Assembly: GCA_024811115.1 (NCBI GenBank)
Contig: JAKOGH010000662.1
Span: forward strand, 17,201-81,200
Source: Terana coerulea
Taxonomy: Eukaryota; Basidiomycota; Agaricomycetes; Polyporales; Phanerochaetaceae
Length of the DNA stretch: 64,000 bases
Direction: 5' to 3'
Both the position numbers and the translations under genes were made by a program. The notes beneath the pieces were generated by a model. That model did no database searches. It saw nothing but the letters and a program-made list of their open reading frames with translations, and had not been told where the DNA came from. The stretch's first letter is position 1. Each line of letters starts with the position of its first letter. Below, piece after piece: positions 11,193-23,959 of the stretch.

Positions 11193-12614
11193 TCAACTAC
11201 ACATGGCTACTGTACTTCTGAGGTAGCCATGGGACTGCCTACGGGACCAGGTAAAGTACATGTCAGTGGTCACTTTACAGCTAGGATCCTCAATTTCCCG
11301 AGCACATCGACAGCATAGCTCCTCAGTTATTCCGCTCTCTGAGAACCTTCGGGGGAAGTCACTCAGCACTTGAGCCGAGTTTGCTTTCCACGCTTGACCA
11401 AGACTTTGTATCGCGCCGTCTACAATATCCAGAGGCTTGTAAGTACCTACAGACGTACAAAGATCTGAATTTCGTACCTTCGCTTTGCGCAAATAAAGGG
11501 ATGACCACCTTCTCGGCATGAACTTCGGAGAAAAGACCGGTTGACTTCAAGATGCTCTCCAGCTGCGCTCCTATGCACGGCTCAGCACCCCGAGCACGCA
11601 TGAGCCTGTGCCATATCCGCATAAAGGCGTTCAGCGCCGGGCACGATGCGCTTCCTCCCTCGACCATTGGAGTATCGTCTGGGTCCTCGACTAACAGCCA
11701 TCCCCCTGGCTTGACTAGACTTGCTATGCGTCGTAGAACGTCCCCGCCGTTAGGTACCTAAAGTATGCATGAGTGAACAGCATTCGCAGAGGTGATACAT
11801 CTGACGCACGTGCATCATAACCAGTCGAGCGTGAACAACGTCGAAGCTCCCTTCCTCGAACGGCAAAGGACTGGTAACGTCAACCTTCAGGAATCTGACG
11901 TTCTTTGGAAGTGGTCTGCGTGAATGCGGTGTCAGACACTAGCCTATGACCCAAGACGCAGCAGGCTTCATACCGATCGGGTAGCGGATTCAAATCGGTT
12001 GCAACCACTTCTGCTTGAGGAAACTGTAAGGCGACTTGGATTGCCCTAAACATCATTAGCACCGAAGAGGAGGCTCAGCAGCAACGCAACGCACCAGGCT
12101 CCCACTTCCAGAGCTTGTAGTCCATGAGCAAGTGATTTTGTGGGCGCGCAAAAGAGATAAGGTCTTACCCAATCTCAAGGATAGTTGTGGGAGGGGTATC
12201 TGACTCTGAGATGTTTGCACGGGACAGCTGGCCTCCGAGAAATTGCGTAATTCCAGCATGCAATGCATCAAGACTACGATGAAGTTATGAGCGAGGAGAG
12301 TCTTCAGTAGGCAACCAGCACTCACCGCCGAGTTTCTTCGTCAACGGCGCCGGCGGCCTGTCCGTAACATTATGAGAACCCTCGACTTGAGCCGCCAGTT
12401 ACTGGATAGAGTACATGCCTGGAATGTGTATACGGCTGCTGCTTCGGCAGCTACGGCGGAACCGCCGATCTGTAGTAGCGGGTCGGATAACATGGCGCAA
12501 CGAGAGAGCCCTCCAGGGCGGGTTCAGAGCTGGGTATCGTTCGCAGAGTCTTAGGCAATTTGAATTTTGGGGTACGTGTTCAGGGGCTGCTTCGCTGAAA
12601 GACGAGTCGGGCAC
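11193..12614 (-). CDS. SAM-dependent class I methyltransferase (N-terminus uncertain)
   Basis: Read on the minus strand. Motif I is ILEIGSGSGSLAIQVA, assembled across two introns (about 12165-12035). Then come VVATDLNPLPDR with the acidic motif II residue, FDVVHARLVMMH, and LVKPGGWLLVEDPDD (about 11700-11650). The C-terminal helical part runs to the stop at 11193. The fold resembles LaeA-like and Methyltransf_25 enzymes of fungal secondary metabolism, which methylate small molecules or act as regulators; the substrate cannot be read. Splice sites are GT-AG and introns 50-60 bp. The N-terminal exon (a possible ATG at about 12614) runs into a stop near 12395 unless an unrecognised intron is present, so the start is open and the gene may be damaged. 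It is convergent with the P450 fragment, whose stop lies only 3 bp away. Confidence 0.72.
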
Positions 12615-13525
12615 AACTGGTACGGGCTTCGATGCATGAGAATACTAGACTAGGGACAAATGTCCCAAGCTCAGTCAACCCGACCAACCCAGAAACAATC
12701 GGAATCTCATACGGAACTTGTGCGCATGAGCTCGTTGCCCGTCCTGGAGTATCAGAAGTGCTTCGAAAGGCTGTTCTATCGGAGTTGCGGTGGTCATGCG
12801 CCTCGCAAGTTACCGTGACACAGATACGAAGCTCAGATCCGGATGGTATGCAGGAGAATCCAAGTTCTGGTCCCGTTCGGACACCGTCATCGAAGGGTAA
12901 GCTTCAAGGGTTCATGGGCACCTGCAGCGCGCAGTATGTAAGATGTGCTTCCATCATTCCAACACCATGATACTGTAGACGGCGCAGGTACTACACACCT
13001 TCGCGAAGCCGTGGCTCGTAGGTAGTAGTACTTGCATACTTAGACTTGAGATCATGATGCGTCGGAGAATTAGTAAGATGGAGACGTCAGTAGAGGCCAG
13101 ATTAGGCCTTCTTGTCTCTGGAAAGCCCCCTCCGCTCCTAATAGTAAGATGAAGATGTAGAATAGGAGGTAAGACCCAAAGGACAGCTGAACTATCCTAG
13201 GGTGGCTGTGCCCGGCACCCCCGAAGACGGAATGACCAGCAATTAGACGCCGATGCGCCTGCCTGCCAGTGTTGCGACAGTTAATAACTAGTTATGAACT
13301 AGTTCCGATAGCTAAAACCTTAACTGGGGTAAGTTAACTGTAACTACAACTATGCAACTATTCACGTGATCGGCAACTGAAGCATAAACGCGCAGCAGGA
13401 CGCTGGTAGTTGTGGGGTCCGTGCTCAGGTTAACCGTCAGGCCGCTAACTGAGGTCTCTGATTGGCTGGCGGAGAACGCCAAGATCAGGACCCGGAAACT
13501 GCAAAGTTGAGTTAAAGCGTGACTT
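12615..13525. other. Intergenic, no gene seen
   Basis: Short open frames only, none with recognisable protein content. The sequence becomes AT-richer towards 13.3 kb, at the border of the repeat-rich block. Confidence 0.45.
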
Positions 13526-14100
13526 GTTACAGCGCTTCGCAAAAATAATGGCACACCTCTCGTGCGAGCGTTCCGCGCGCGCGAACCCTAACGGGCCCTA
13601 ACCCTATTCTCGCGCCGTGCCGCGCGCGGCATCACGTCAAACGCGTACTGCTCAGCTAGCGCTCACCTTGCTTTGCCTCTCGATATTTCATCTGTTCTTC
13701 CTTACCAGTTTCACAAGCTCACAGTGGATTCCCCACAAGCATTCACCTACATAATTTTTTTGCGCTATCAATTCTAAGATATGCATATACCCAACTCATA
13801 CCCAACACTTTGCTAGTAAGCTTACTATACTGTATACCATGAAGTTCCATAGAGCCACACAGCAGTACATGTGACATTGGAAGATATTTTTAGTTGAACA
13901 TAGCTATCTATTCTACTAGTCAAGCAAATGTGATGTGACACTGGTGGGGAGACCTAGAGGTGAATCACTCGCGACAAGCAAGCACAGATGTGGTGCCGCA
14001 CACGACGTGGCGCAAGAATAGGCTTAGGGCCCGTTAGGGTTCGCGTCCGTGCAAAACGCTTGCACAAGAGGTGTGCCATTATTTTGCAAAGCGCTGTAAC
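13526..14100. mobile_element. MITE-like element with about 110-bp TIRs containing telomere-like motifs
   Basis: The arms at 13526-13635 and about 13990-14100 are inverted copies of each other. They begin GTTACAGCGCTT(C/T)GCAAA and share GGCACACCTCT. Inside each arm is a GC-rich segment with CCCTAA-type repeats (AACCCTAACGGGCCCTAA). The 350-bp middle has no coding content. A clear target-site duplication is not visible; the flanks read GACTT on the left and TAAGT on the right. The superfamily is not assignable by eye. Confidence 0.7.
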
Positions 14101-14709
14101 TAAGTTGCAACCGAGGGAGAGGCACAATTGCAAGCACTGATATCGACTTGCTCCTATGGCCTGCCCCGGTTTTCGGGGTCCTATTCACCTTAGCGCTTGC
14201 TGAACCAGGGAGGGAAACAAGCAGGCTTGCTCGAATACATCTAAAAGGAGCTCGTATTATAGGGAGTTACAGCTCTGGACTGTGAGGCATTTAATTATCT
14301 CTATAGAAGTAACCAGAGCCTTCTTTCTACCTGCAATCTTCACGTCTGACTCGAATTTACTTACTTTGAACTCAAGTTATATGCCTTGCACTCAAAAGCA
14401 GGGGGAAAATAAATCGGGTGTGGACTCTGAAAACTGAATATCCTGAAAAGTAATCATGTATTGCTTTTCCACGGGCTCACTAACTTGTATCTTGCAGCTC
14501 TGCTGCAGTCCTCTGTACTACGTAGTCTACACTTCATGCACAGCCAAATAATTTAGCTCAGATTATTTGAAAGATATATGTAAACAAATCAAGATAAACT
14601 TCAGAAAATCTGTACTTATTTATTCGAAGTATATTTTAAATAGCTCACATATAGAAAAGCAGAGCTTTACTGAGGCTAATGCAAGTTCTTTTTCGACCTT
14701 TCCTATAGT
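14101..14709. other. AT-rich intergenic, nothing recognised
   Basis: No reading frame or repeat boundary that I can support. The sequence resembles the interior of decayed repeats. Confidence 0.4.
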
Positions 14710-15675
14710 TTATTTATAATAAAAGATGCTGGCTTATGTGAGCAATAATTGAAGGGTATTTTAAATAACCTTTCTGAAAATCTCTGAAACCCTCTTAGTT
14801 ATGATCAGCAAGTTTCAGAAAAGAATAAGTGAAGCAGATGGCAATCTTATTTCAAATAAAGTGAGCAAGTCTATCTGAAGGTTATCAGTAACAGATTGTT
14901 ACAGGCTGTCACAATAAGCATCACAAAATCAGTTATAGATTATGTGAGGTGAGAGCAAAGATTATTCAAAATGAGCATTAGATTAGACTGAGGGGATTTA
15001 CTTCAGATTATATGAGACTAATCCCTAACTTATTCAGGACTTAGCTGGAGATTATCCGAAACAGTATTAGCATCATACCAACAAAGCTTTCAAATAAGCT
15101 ATGATGGATTATCTGAAATGAGAATGGCCTCGTATTCACATGTTTCTTGCTATCTTATTTGAGACATAAAAGTAATTATGCTTATATGTTGGCAGCACAT
15201 ACAAGCTGCCGCACAGCTGCACAACTTTGCAACAGTTAGATGAAGCTGAAACAAAGGTTCAGCTGTAAGCCAACACTAGTACTGTGAGTTAAAGCCAAAT
15301 AGACAAAAGAGGGTTTGCTGTCAGTAATTTGTAGTCTGTGGATTTTGTGTCTGTAAGTAACTTTAAACTTACTGTTGAGAAGAGGGTGTTGGAGATGTGT
15401 TGCTTGTCTATACATACGCTGGTCAGTCAGTATTTTGTGTGTTATTTTACAAGTCGCTCCTCACTTTGTCAGTGCAGACTCCCACAACTGTTATTCAGTT
15501 GTCAGTCAGTTGTCACTTAGTTGTCAATCAGCTGTCAATCGGCAGGTTAGTTCATTATTAGTCAAGATTTTGACAGTTAGATTTCTGTAGACTACTTTAG
15601 TATTATAGAACAGTGTCACATGATAGAGAAGTGTAAGCTCCATAGAATGTACAAAGGTAACAAGAAGCACACATC
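14710..15675 (+). repeat. Left inverted arm of the 3.5-kb element
   Basis: About 966 bp, the inverted copy of 17185-18257. Homology fades after about 15675. Confidence 0.7.
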
Positions 15676-17184
15676 AGGAAAAGGGTTTCAGTTAAGTAGC
15701 TAATATTGTCTATGGTATATACCCGGAGGTATTCATTAAAAACAAAGAATATTCTAGGCTAGTGTAGCCTATGATAGTCTATGATATATGGTCTGCCCTA
15801 CTGTGGTCTCTGAGAGCTGTGAGTAGATGTTTTTCTTCTTGGATAGCTTCCAGTTATCTGACTAATTCTATCGGAAATTCCCTGAGCATATGCGAGAGAC
15901 TATTTGCTATGACATCATATCCCTGGGTGGGCCGGGGCACACACAAAGGTAAAAGTCTGCGCATGCACTGTATATACCTCAGTTCTTTTCTATTGTCTCT
16001 TCCCTCACGGCATGACCTAAATGCCTGACAGGCTGATTCTAAGTCTTCAGGTGTGACATATATAAAACATGTAGTCCATCACCTTTAAAGTCTGCGTCTC
16101 ACTCCTATACATCACAGTAAGTCTCATATTTCACACATGTATGGCTATACTCACTTACCACAACAGAGCAGCTTTTCATGGACAGGCTACAGCAATGTCT
16201 AGCATCTCACAATGCCACCAATACCCTAGCAATAGTGGCATTCGGGATTGCTGCCAGCTGGTGAGTCTGTGTGCTACTACAGACAAGGACCACTGCTGAT
16301 ACTACTCACTCTTCACTACAGGCTCAAAATTTCAAAATTCCGTATAAGCAGCTGGGTACACATATAAAAATTAACTGCTTCACAAGGATTTGAACTGACC
16401 TCTGAAGCCCAAGACCTTGGCCTCGAGTACTACTTGTGTAATGGACCATGGTAGATACTGCCTCTGTTCTGTACTGCAAATCACAATTCTTTGCAATATA
16501 ACTCATTTGTAAATAAATATCCCGGAATTACCTAATCAACAAGTCGCTCTCTCCCAATCCAGCATTTTGATCCACGTGCCATGTAGCTGTTCATAGCAAG
16601 GTAAGTCATAGCTCAGTATAGCAAAGATACGATAGCCCCTGTTGCAGCCTGTAGCTAAAACCCAGGTATGTAGCACAATATATGTCAAGAAAGCCAATAA
16701 TGCTATAATCGCTATATATGCTATCTAACACAATGTAGGCTAATACCTCTTTCATAATGCAGGAGTGAAAGACTGGTGATTGCAAGAGCCCAGAACCTAT
16801 ATGCTAACTGATGCCAGTGCTCTATGTATACTGCCTGACAGGTAATCAGCCAGCCTGCTCAGAGTCAGATATAATTAGCAGCAATCTTGTTCAGATAACA
16901 ACACTTTCTACCATGCAATAACATCTAGAAACACTAGGTAGCCCCCACTGCTTGCGCCTCCACCCTTTAACAACACATAATGTACCAATGTACTTGATAC
17001 TAAAATGTGCATTCAAGACTTAGATGCTGAATCCAAGAATGTACACTAGATGCCCAGTCAGAATATCAAGTGCATGATTTTCCTGACATGTGCAATACTG
17101 AACAGGCTGGCCAATAACATGCCAAACAGTATAGGTGGGGCACTGGTATTGTTCTGCACATATGTTTTGGCAAGCACTAATCTT

Positions 17185-18257
17185 TCACTTCTGTGCCTCC
17201 TGTCACCTTCATATATTTTATGAAGCTTACACTTCTTTACCAAGTGACACTGTTCTATAACACTGAATAATACTGAAGTAGTCAGTAGCAATCTGATCGT
17301 CAAAATCCTGACTGACAATGAACTGACCTGCCAATTGACAACTAAGTGACAACCAAGTGACAGCTAACTGACGCCTAACTGACAGTTGAGGAAATCCACA
17401 CTGATAAAGCAAAGAATGACTTGTGGAGCATAAATGACACACATAACATCAACCAATCAACATACAGACAAGCAATGCCCCCTCCACTTAACATTAAGTT
17501 ACTTACAGACACAACATTAACAGACCGCAAATCACTGACAGCAAACCCTGACATGTCATATGAATGACATTCAAATGGCACATGATAGCAATGCTCTCCT
17601 TTGACAGCCAAACCAGTTTGTCTAATGGTCCTCAATTGTAGCTATGCCAATGAAGCTACAGATGGGGACCACATGTCTGTTTGACTCTTTAGTGGCTACA
17701 TTGAGTTGCAACTGAACCTTCATTTCAGCTCCATGTGGCTGCTACAAAGTCATGCAGCTTATGAGGTATGCACTGCAAATATGCAAGCATAATTATTTCT
17801 ACGTCTCAAATAAGGTAGCAAGGAACATATGAACATGAGGCCGTTCTCATTTCAGATAATCTATCATAGCTTATTTGAAAGCTTTGTTGGCATAATGCTA
17901 ATACTGTTTCGGATAATCTCCAGCTAAGTCCTGAATAAGTTAGGGATTAGTCTCACATAATCTGAAGTAGATCCCCTCAGTCTAATCTAATGCTCATTTG
18001 AATAATCTTTGCTCTCACCTCACATAATCTATAACTGATTTTGTGATGCTTATTGTGACAGCCTGTAACAATCTGTTACTGATAACCTTCAGATAGACTT
18101 GCTCACTTTATTTGAAATAAGATTGCCATCTGCTTCACTTATTCTTTTCTGAAACTTGCTGATCATAACTAAGAGGGTTTCAGAGATTTTCAGAAAGGTT
18201 ATTTAAAATACTCTTCAATTATTGCTCACATAAGCCAGCATCTTTTATTATAAATAA
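17185..18257 (-). repeat. Right inverted arm of the 3.5-kb element
   Basis: About 1,073 bp, the inverted copy of the left arm. Some internal segments (about 17500-17700) are longer than in the left arm, so one arm has gained or lost sequence. Confidence 0.7.
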
Positions 18258-18936
18258 GAATAGTTCCAGACCTAAGTTCTGGATCCTACGTCCGTATAAG
18301 GCATATCTCTGATGTTCATATGACAAGCATGTGGCAAACTGATCTAGCATCTTGTAACACTGTGTAACGACTTGGTGACATATCCTGTGACTTGATGTTA
18401 CACTCTAAGCACTGTGGATTAGTGCTGAGGGAAATTTGTAACATCACCATGGTAACCCAGTTACTAACTGTGCAATGCTGTCTGGAGGTTCCTTAGTCTC
18501 ATTCCCAGCCACCCCAGTATAAGGCGCAAGCACCTGATGTGTGAAATCGAGGAACTCGAGCATATCTATACTATAAGGCATCTAATGACTTTTGCAAGTG
18601 CGAGTGTAGATCGCTGTCACATAATGAGACCAGCCTGCATCTTTTGCTTACCTTGCCTGCTCGCAGGCTTGTACATCCTACATACTTTGTGACTGACATC
18701 TTCATATGTTTCCAAATGACATACATTGATTTTATATGAATTTATGTGAAATATAGAAGCCAAGTATGTTGCATGATCAAAATACCAGTGAATAGAAGTG
18801 TTTGAACTTCTGTCTGTGCTGAAGGGTTGTAGTTGTATAAGGGAAAGAATGAAATGATGCTCTTGCTCCATTGCATAATGCTGACAAAGTTCATAGTAAT
18901 TGTGGAAGACTAGGAAAAGGATACAAGGCGCGAGGG
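18258..18936. other. Intergenic, nothing recognised
   Basis: No supported gene. It lies between the inverted-arm element and the left LTR of the chromovirus. Confidence 0.4.
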
Positions 18937-19300
18937 TGTTGCAGACAGACATGCATACGTAGTACTATTTTTCATTTTCTTGCATTCATTAGCACAGATA
19001 CATAGCCTAGTAGCAGCCCCAGAGCCTCTGGACTTCATTTCGATGATCCCGGCGCTTAGCGCCCAAATGCGGCTCAGTTCTTCCCACGCTTCGAACACTT
19101 AGCACTTTGGACTCTCTAGCCTTGTCTCTCATCTTGACCTCTTGGTCATTGGGGACAAGTATTGGCACCTGCCTGTCTGTTTTGTGAAATCTACTAGGAG
19201 TTGGCCCTTGTTGCCCTCTTCGTACGCATTTTACCATCTATTCTCCATTCACTCCAATCCACTTCGTTCTGATTACGCTGTCGAGCTCGTCTCCGCAACA
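18937..19300 (+). repeat. 5' LTR of the chromovirus
   Basis: 364 bp, TGTTGCAG...CGCAACA. The homologous LTR at 26802 shares long blocks (for example around GCACCTGCCTG) but differs at many bases, so the insertion is old. Confidence 0.85.
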
Positions 19301-19640
19301 TTAGATCGAGATCTCCCAACCACACTAGTTCGATTGAACCCCTGCAAAGCACAGGCACTACAACAGTCCAGAGATACAGTGCCACTGAAACTCAGCTAAC
19401 CCCCTTTTTACCTTCTTCCCCTTGCTATGCTGCTATTGAGTGAGATGTCAGTGTGGTGAACTTTTGAGTTCCCCACTGTGTGCAAGGAGGTCCACTTGCA
19501 CACTACCTGTTGCTAACCTGTCTGAAGACACAGCCCCCATGCAGCAGTTTGACTGCTCGACGGTCTTCCATTACTACAACTTCAGTAACCAATACAATTA
19601 CCACGGCAAACTAGAGACATACGAGAGGTGTAAATAGCAA
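19301..19640 (+). other. Chromovirus 5' internal remnant
   Basis: Sequence between the 5' LTR and the nested Copia element, presumably leader and the beginning of gag. The reading frames are short and no zinc knuckle is visible. I could not identify a primer-binding site with confidence. Confidence 0.45.
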
Positions 19641-22600
19641 CTCTGCTCTAATCGTTATAATGAGGTCCGGGCAGAGTACGGAGGAGAGCATCCAGACCAA
19701 ATCTAGCAACCTCGAGTAGGAGAGCACCCAGGAGAACCACTGATCCAACCCCTAGCAGGAAGTTCAGGCTCACCAAGCCCTGCATTCTTTGTGTAGAAGT
19801 GTAGCGCATACAGCGGCATACACTCCTACCGAGGCCTAGAGAAAGCTAGAATAGTTACTCACCTGTAGGTTGGTTTGAATACATGTAAGTGGGTTGAAAG
19901 TTGTAAGAGTCTTATTAGAGTATGGTGCAAAGAGCTGCCTTATATACAATATAGGGTAGCTGTACTATAAACAGATACAAATAGGTATCAGAACAATAGA
20001 CAATAGGGATTGTCATAGTGGAACCTGGTAGAACAATAGAGAAGATATGAGCAGAGCGCTTACAGCGTCTATCTGACTCAACACTCCTCCTAACCTAGCA
20101 CGGCCGTATTGCCTGCACTGGTTTAGTTAAGCGCTAGTTAGCAGCAATGCGAAGTCCGAGCATTGGTCGGAACTTCGATCTTAACCCTGCTCAGATTCTT
20201 GGTGAATATATCTGCGGGATTGTCAACGCCAGGTACGAAGAGTACTTCAACGTGGCCAGCTTTGACAACATTGCGAATGTAGTGGTAGCAGATGTTGATG
20301 TGCTTGGTGTGCTTTTCAGCAACGGGATTTTCCAAAACGAATAAAGCGCCCCTGGTTATCGCTGCAGATGGGTACTTTCTTGAAGTTGTAACCGAAGTTC
20401 AGAGAGGATGTTTCGAATCCACATGACTTCTCAGGAGCAGTTGCTAAATGCCATGTATTTGGCATCTTTAGTTGACGTTGCTATAGATTTCTGTGCGAAA
20501 GAGCTCTAGTTAAAGGCTTCTCCTGCAAGCATTAGCAGGAAGCCAGTCTGAGAGCAACGGTTGGAAGCAGCTGCCCAATCTGCATTGGTGTACGCCACCA
20601 GGCCTAACTCAGAAGAGCTATTATACTCGAGAGTGTAGTTACAAGTGCCTGACAGATAGCGGCAGATATACAGCGCTTCTGTTCAGGTGGTCTTGGACGG
20701 TTTCGCACTAAATTGTGCGAGCTTTGTGACAGCGTACGCAATGTCTGGTCATGTGCCGAGCATGATATAAAGAAGTAAGCCTATCACAATTTGGAAACGG
20801 CTCTGGCAAGCCTTGTTAAGCTCTCCTTCATTTGGTTGAGGAATATGTTCCTCAGGAAGCGGAGTTTTTGCCATTTTGGCATTGGTCTGGCCACAGTGTT
20901 CAAGTACCTTATCAAGGTAAGCGCACTGATCAATCACAATCTTGTCACCGACTCGTTGTATGCGCATGTGCAGAAACTCCTTTATGTCGCCCATATCGCG
21001 ACATTCCCACCATTTCATGAAGGACTCCTTTTCTTGGAGTACTTGTGCCTTGCTACATCTGACAAATATAGTGTTGTCAATGTAGACTACGACAATGACC
21101 ATGTTGTTGCCTGTGCCTTTGATGTATACATCAGCATTGGACTTCAGTCTTTTGAAGCCAAGCTCAGCCATAGACTTGCTAAGGGCTTTCCACCAGGACA
21201 GTCCTGCCTGCTTAAGCTCGTAAAGGGCGCGATGAAGACAAAGCACTATGTGCTTTTTCCCTTGAGCAGGAGGCCATCAGGTTGTCCCATGTAGATCTCC
21301 TCATTTAATAGTCCGTACAGATATGTGTTGCGCACATTGAGGCCAGTGAGGAAGAAGCCTTCGAGTGCTGCAAGGGCAAGTACGAATCTAACAGTTTCAA
21401 ACTGTACGACTGGAGAGAAGATTTTATCGTAGTCGATTCTCTCAATCTGAGAGAAGCCGTGAGCTACAAGTCGCGCTTTCTTTCAACCATCTGACTTCTC
21501 ATCCAAAACCCATCGGTTTTTAATGATGCTTTGCCTTTCGGCCGCGGGGTGAGTTCGAACATGCCTCTTTTGCTTAATGCATCGAGCTCATCTTTGCATG
21601 CAGCACGCCATTCTACCTGCTGTTTTGCAGGCAGGCGATTTATGCCACGTGAAAGTCCAGTCTCGGACTGAAGACTTTGTTGCATCAGGATCGACTGCTT
21701 GGGCAAGCAAATAATTGTAGAAATTTACTCTCCCTTCCCAGCGCAGTCGTGCCAGTACATCATCTGACACTGGGCTTTCGCTTCCAATGTCTCCAATGGG
21801 CTCAGTGATATCCCGGAACAGGTTTGAGCTGTTCGGATGTAGAAGGGCTAGCAGGACGTGTGGCAGGGACACTGTTGAGCTGCTTGCTAAACTGACTGCA
21901 CCCTTGGTAGCCAACCTTAGTGGGCTTGGTCTGGCCAGTCTGCTTTTCCCAACTACAGATACCTCTATCAGCACCTAAAACTTGTAATGGTGCCTGTGAC
22001 TGGTCATACACGGAGCCTGGATTTCTGACTGGAATCCTTCGTTCGCGAGTACTACACCGCTAGCCCGGCAAGAATAACTGGTGGTGCCAGTATCTGCCGG
22101 ATCTACTGCGGATGGTGTCAGCTTGCAATGAAGCGGACTCAGGCTACACCCAACAGGAGGCTCAGGGGTAGAACTGTTCGACCTGCTCGGTCTCTTTTTG
22201 GCAGAAGGAGGGTTAGGACAAGGTGCAGCTCGCCTTTTAGGCGGTGGTACATCGTCATCACTATCGTCTGATCCTGCACCTTATGAGGACTCACTGTCAT
22301 TCGCATTGTTGGTGTTTTGCTGCAGGCAGGTCAGGCCGTGCGGGCATTTTGCCATCAGAACACTTGGGGAAATAAGTTTCGCACCACTCATTTTGAGTTG
22401 AGCAAAACATGACGTTGTTGGGTCCTCTCATAAAGGTCCAACCGTGCTCGTTGTGTCCGATGTAAGTCATCATTTCGGACTTAGGCTGTAGTTTGTTCTT
22501 GCGAACGCTTGGCAGGGATAAATACCCATGCACTACAGCCAAACACGCGGATATTATCAACGCGGGGTTTTTCACCTATAAGTGCCTCGTATACGTAATC

Positions 22601-23700
22601 TATTTTAATCGTGAAACAGGAGTGCGGTTGTAAAGCACTGTTGCATGCATGATCGCAAATTCCCACTACGAAGGAGGAATGCAAGCTGTAAAGCGCATAG
22701 CCTCGGCTTTGTCTATAAGGGTTCGATTGAACCGCTCAGCACGTCCATTCTGCTGTGGAGTATGTGGAACGCTAGTCAGGATTTTAATCCCTGCCTCCTT
22801 TAGCATTTGAATGAATGCGTTTGACTTGTATTCCCCCCCTGCATCCGACATCCAGCTCTTGACACTAGCTTTATGCTAGTTTTGAACCATAGAAAGAAAG
22901 TTTTTGTTGCTTGGATGGTGACGGATTTTAGCCTTAGGCAAATAATCCATGCATGCGATGTATAATCATCGACAAAGGTGCTGATATACTTGTAACGGTG
23001 ATATGAATCAACCGGGAATTCCTTCAAGTCACTGTGAATGAGCGATTATGCATCTTTTCTTATGCGCAGCCAGAGCAGGGTGAATCTGACTTATTATAGT
23101 CGATATCAGGACATTCCGTTGTTGCTGACAGAAGTTGACGTAGGATCTGCTCAGAGGGATGTCCAAAATGTCTATGCATTATTTCGTGCGAGACTAGCGC
23201 AAGGCCGTCTTGGTCAGTGTCTAGATAGTACACTGTTGCACTTGGATAAAGCGGCACGTATTGCAATAATTCCTGGCAATTATCACCATCCAGGATTTTC
23301 AGAGTAGCTGTGTCACCCTCAATTAACTGGTTCTGTCATAGCAGCTGACCAAGCGAGATAACATTCACGTCCTTCTGTGAAGGCATGTGTTGAACATTTT
23401 TCAGTAAGACTTCAATCGTTTTGCTCATCGCGCTAGGACGGTAGTTAATAACGGAGTCACCATTCTCAGAGATAGTTACATGCCCATTAGCCGTTTGAAC
23501 AACAATTGGGTCAATGTTGCGCAAATTGCGCAATAAACTTCTCTAACTGGTAAAGTGAAATGACGCTCCAGAGTCGAGCAGCCAATCACTTGATTTTGCA
23601 AAGTTTTTACCTTTGCAACTCTGACACACGTTGAATAACTTATTATGCACACATCGGTCTGGTTATTGAAGGAATCCAGCTCCATTCAATACAGTAGCAT
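19640..23700 (-). mobile_element. Truncated Copia retrotransposon nested in the chromovirus
   Basis: Opposite orientation to its host element. At left, an LTR-like segment (about 19640-20091) ends TGTTGAGTC in minus-strand sense, immediately beside a polypurine tract (GGTTAGGAGGAG, about 20092-20103). Coding homology runs from RNase H at 20138 leftwards-to-rightwards up to protease at about 23690. There gag and the 5' LTR are missing, so it is 5'-truncated. The outer left boundary and any target-site duplication could not be fixed. Confidence 0.72.
20138..23690 (-). pseudogene. Copia protease-integrase-RT-RNase H remnant
   Basis: Minus-strand pieces in Copia order: GAG-pre-integrase (about 23060-23270, with the H...C motifs); integrase core with SDAGGEYKSNAF and PQQNGRAERFNR (about 22850-22720); RT with ALYELKQAGLSWW (about 21235-21195) and VYIDNTIFV, where the usual VDD is altered; RNase H tail EKHTKHINICYHYIR (about 20320-20275). 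Frames are broken by stops and indels throughout, so no protein can be made. Confidence 0.8.
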
Positions 23701-23959
23701 ACATGTGATATCTACTGCTTAATCCAGCCCGCCGAGACATTCGCGCAGTCAGCTGCAAAGTATCGGTTAATGTTGTGCACTAGTTTGGAGTAAAGGGGAC
23801 ATACTCAAGTACATGTTGATGATGTCCTAGTGGATCTCACGATCGTCCATCAGACATCCGGGCGTACTAGTCGTCAATGACGTCGTTGCTGTCCTTGTTT
23901 CCGAGGGACACAGCTTCCTCGATGTCAGGGTGATCATGGGCGTCGGCCGTCCTCCCTGT

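Larger units (their letters stand above)
14710..18257. mobile_element. 3.5-kb element with terminal inverted arms of about 1 kb
   Basis: Left arm 14710-15675 and right arm about 17185-18257 are inverted copies, starting TTATTTATAATAAAAGATG and continuing through many shared blocks, such as the run around TTAGGGATTAGTCTCA(T/C)ATAA. Divergence and small indels between the arms show the element is old. Long arms fit a Mutator-like or foldback element, but I found no transposase and no convincing 9-11 bp duplication. The middle (about 15676-17184) holds only short open frames. Both arms share a block with GTCA/TGTC-rich short repeats (about 15495-15545 and 17300-17380). Confidence 0.7.

Noticed and set aside
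16340..16450. tRNA-like or SINE-like segment on the minus strand with a GTTCAAATCC box-B match
   Set aside because: No cloverleaf forms: the T-stem does not pair and there is no convincing box A. A single box-B match is expected by chance in AT-rich sequence.
19194..19399. Open frames on both strands in the chromovirus 5' LTR
   Set aside because: They lie within LTR sequence repeated at 27720-27915 and are not conserved as protein.
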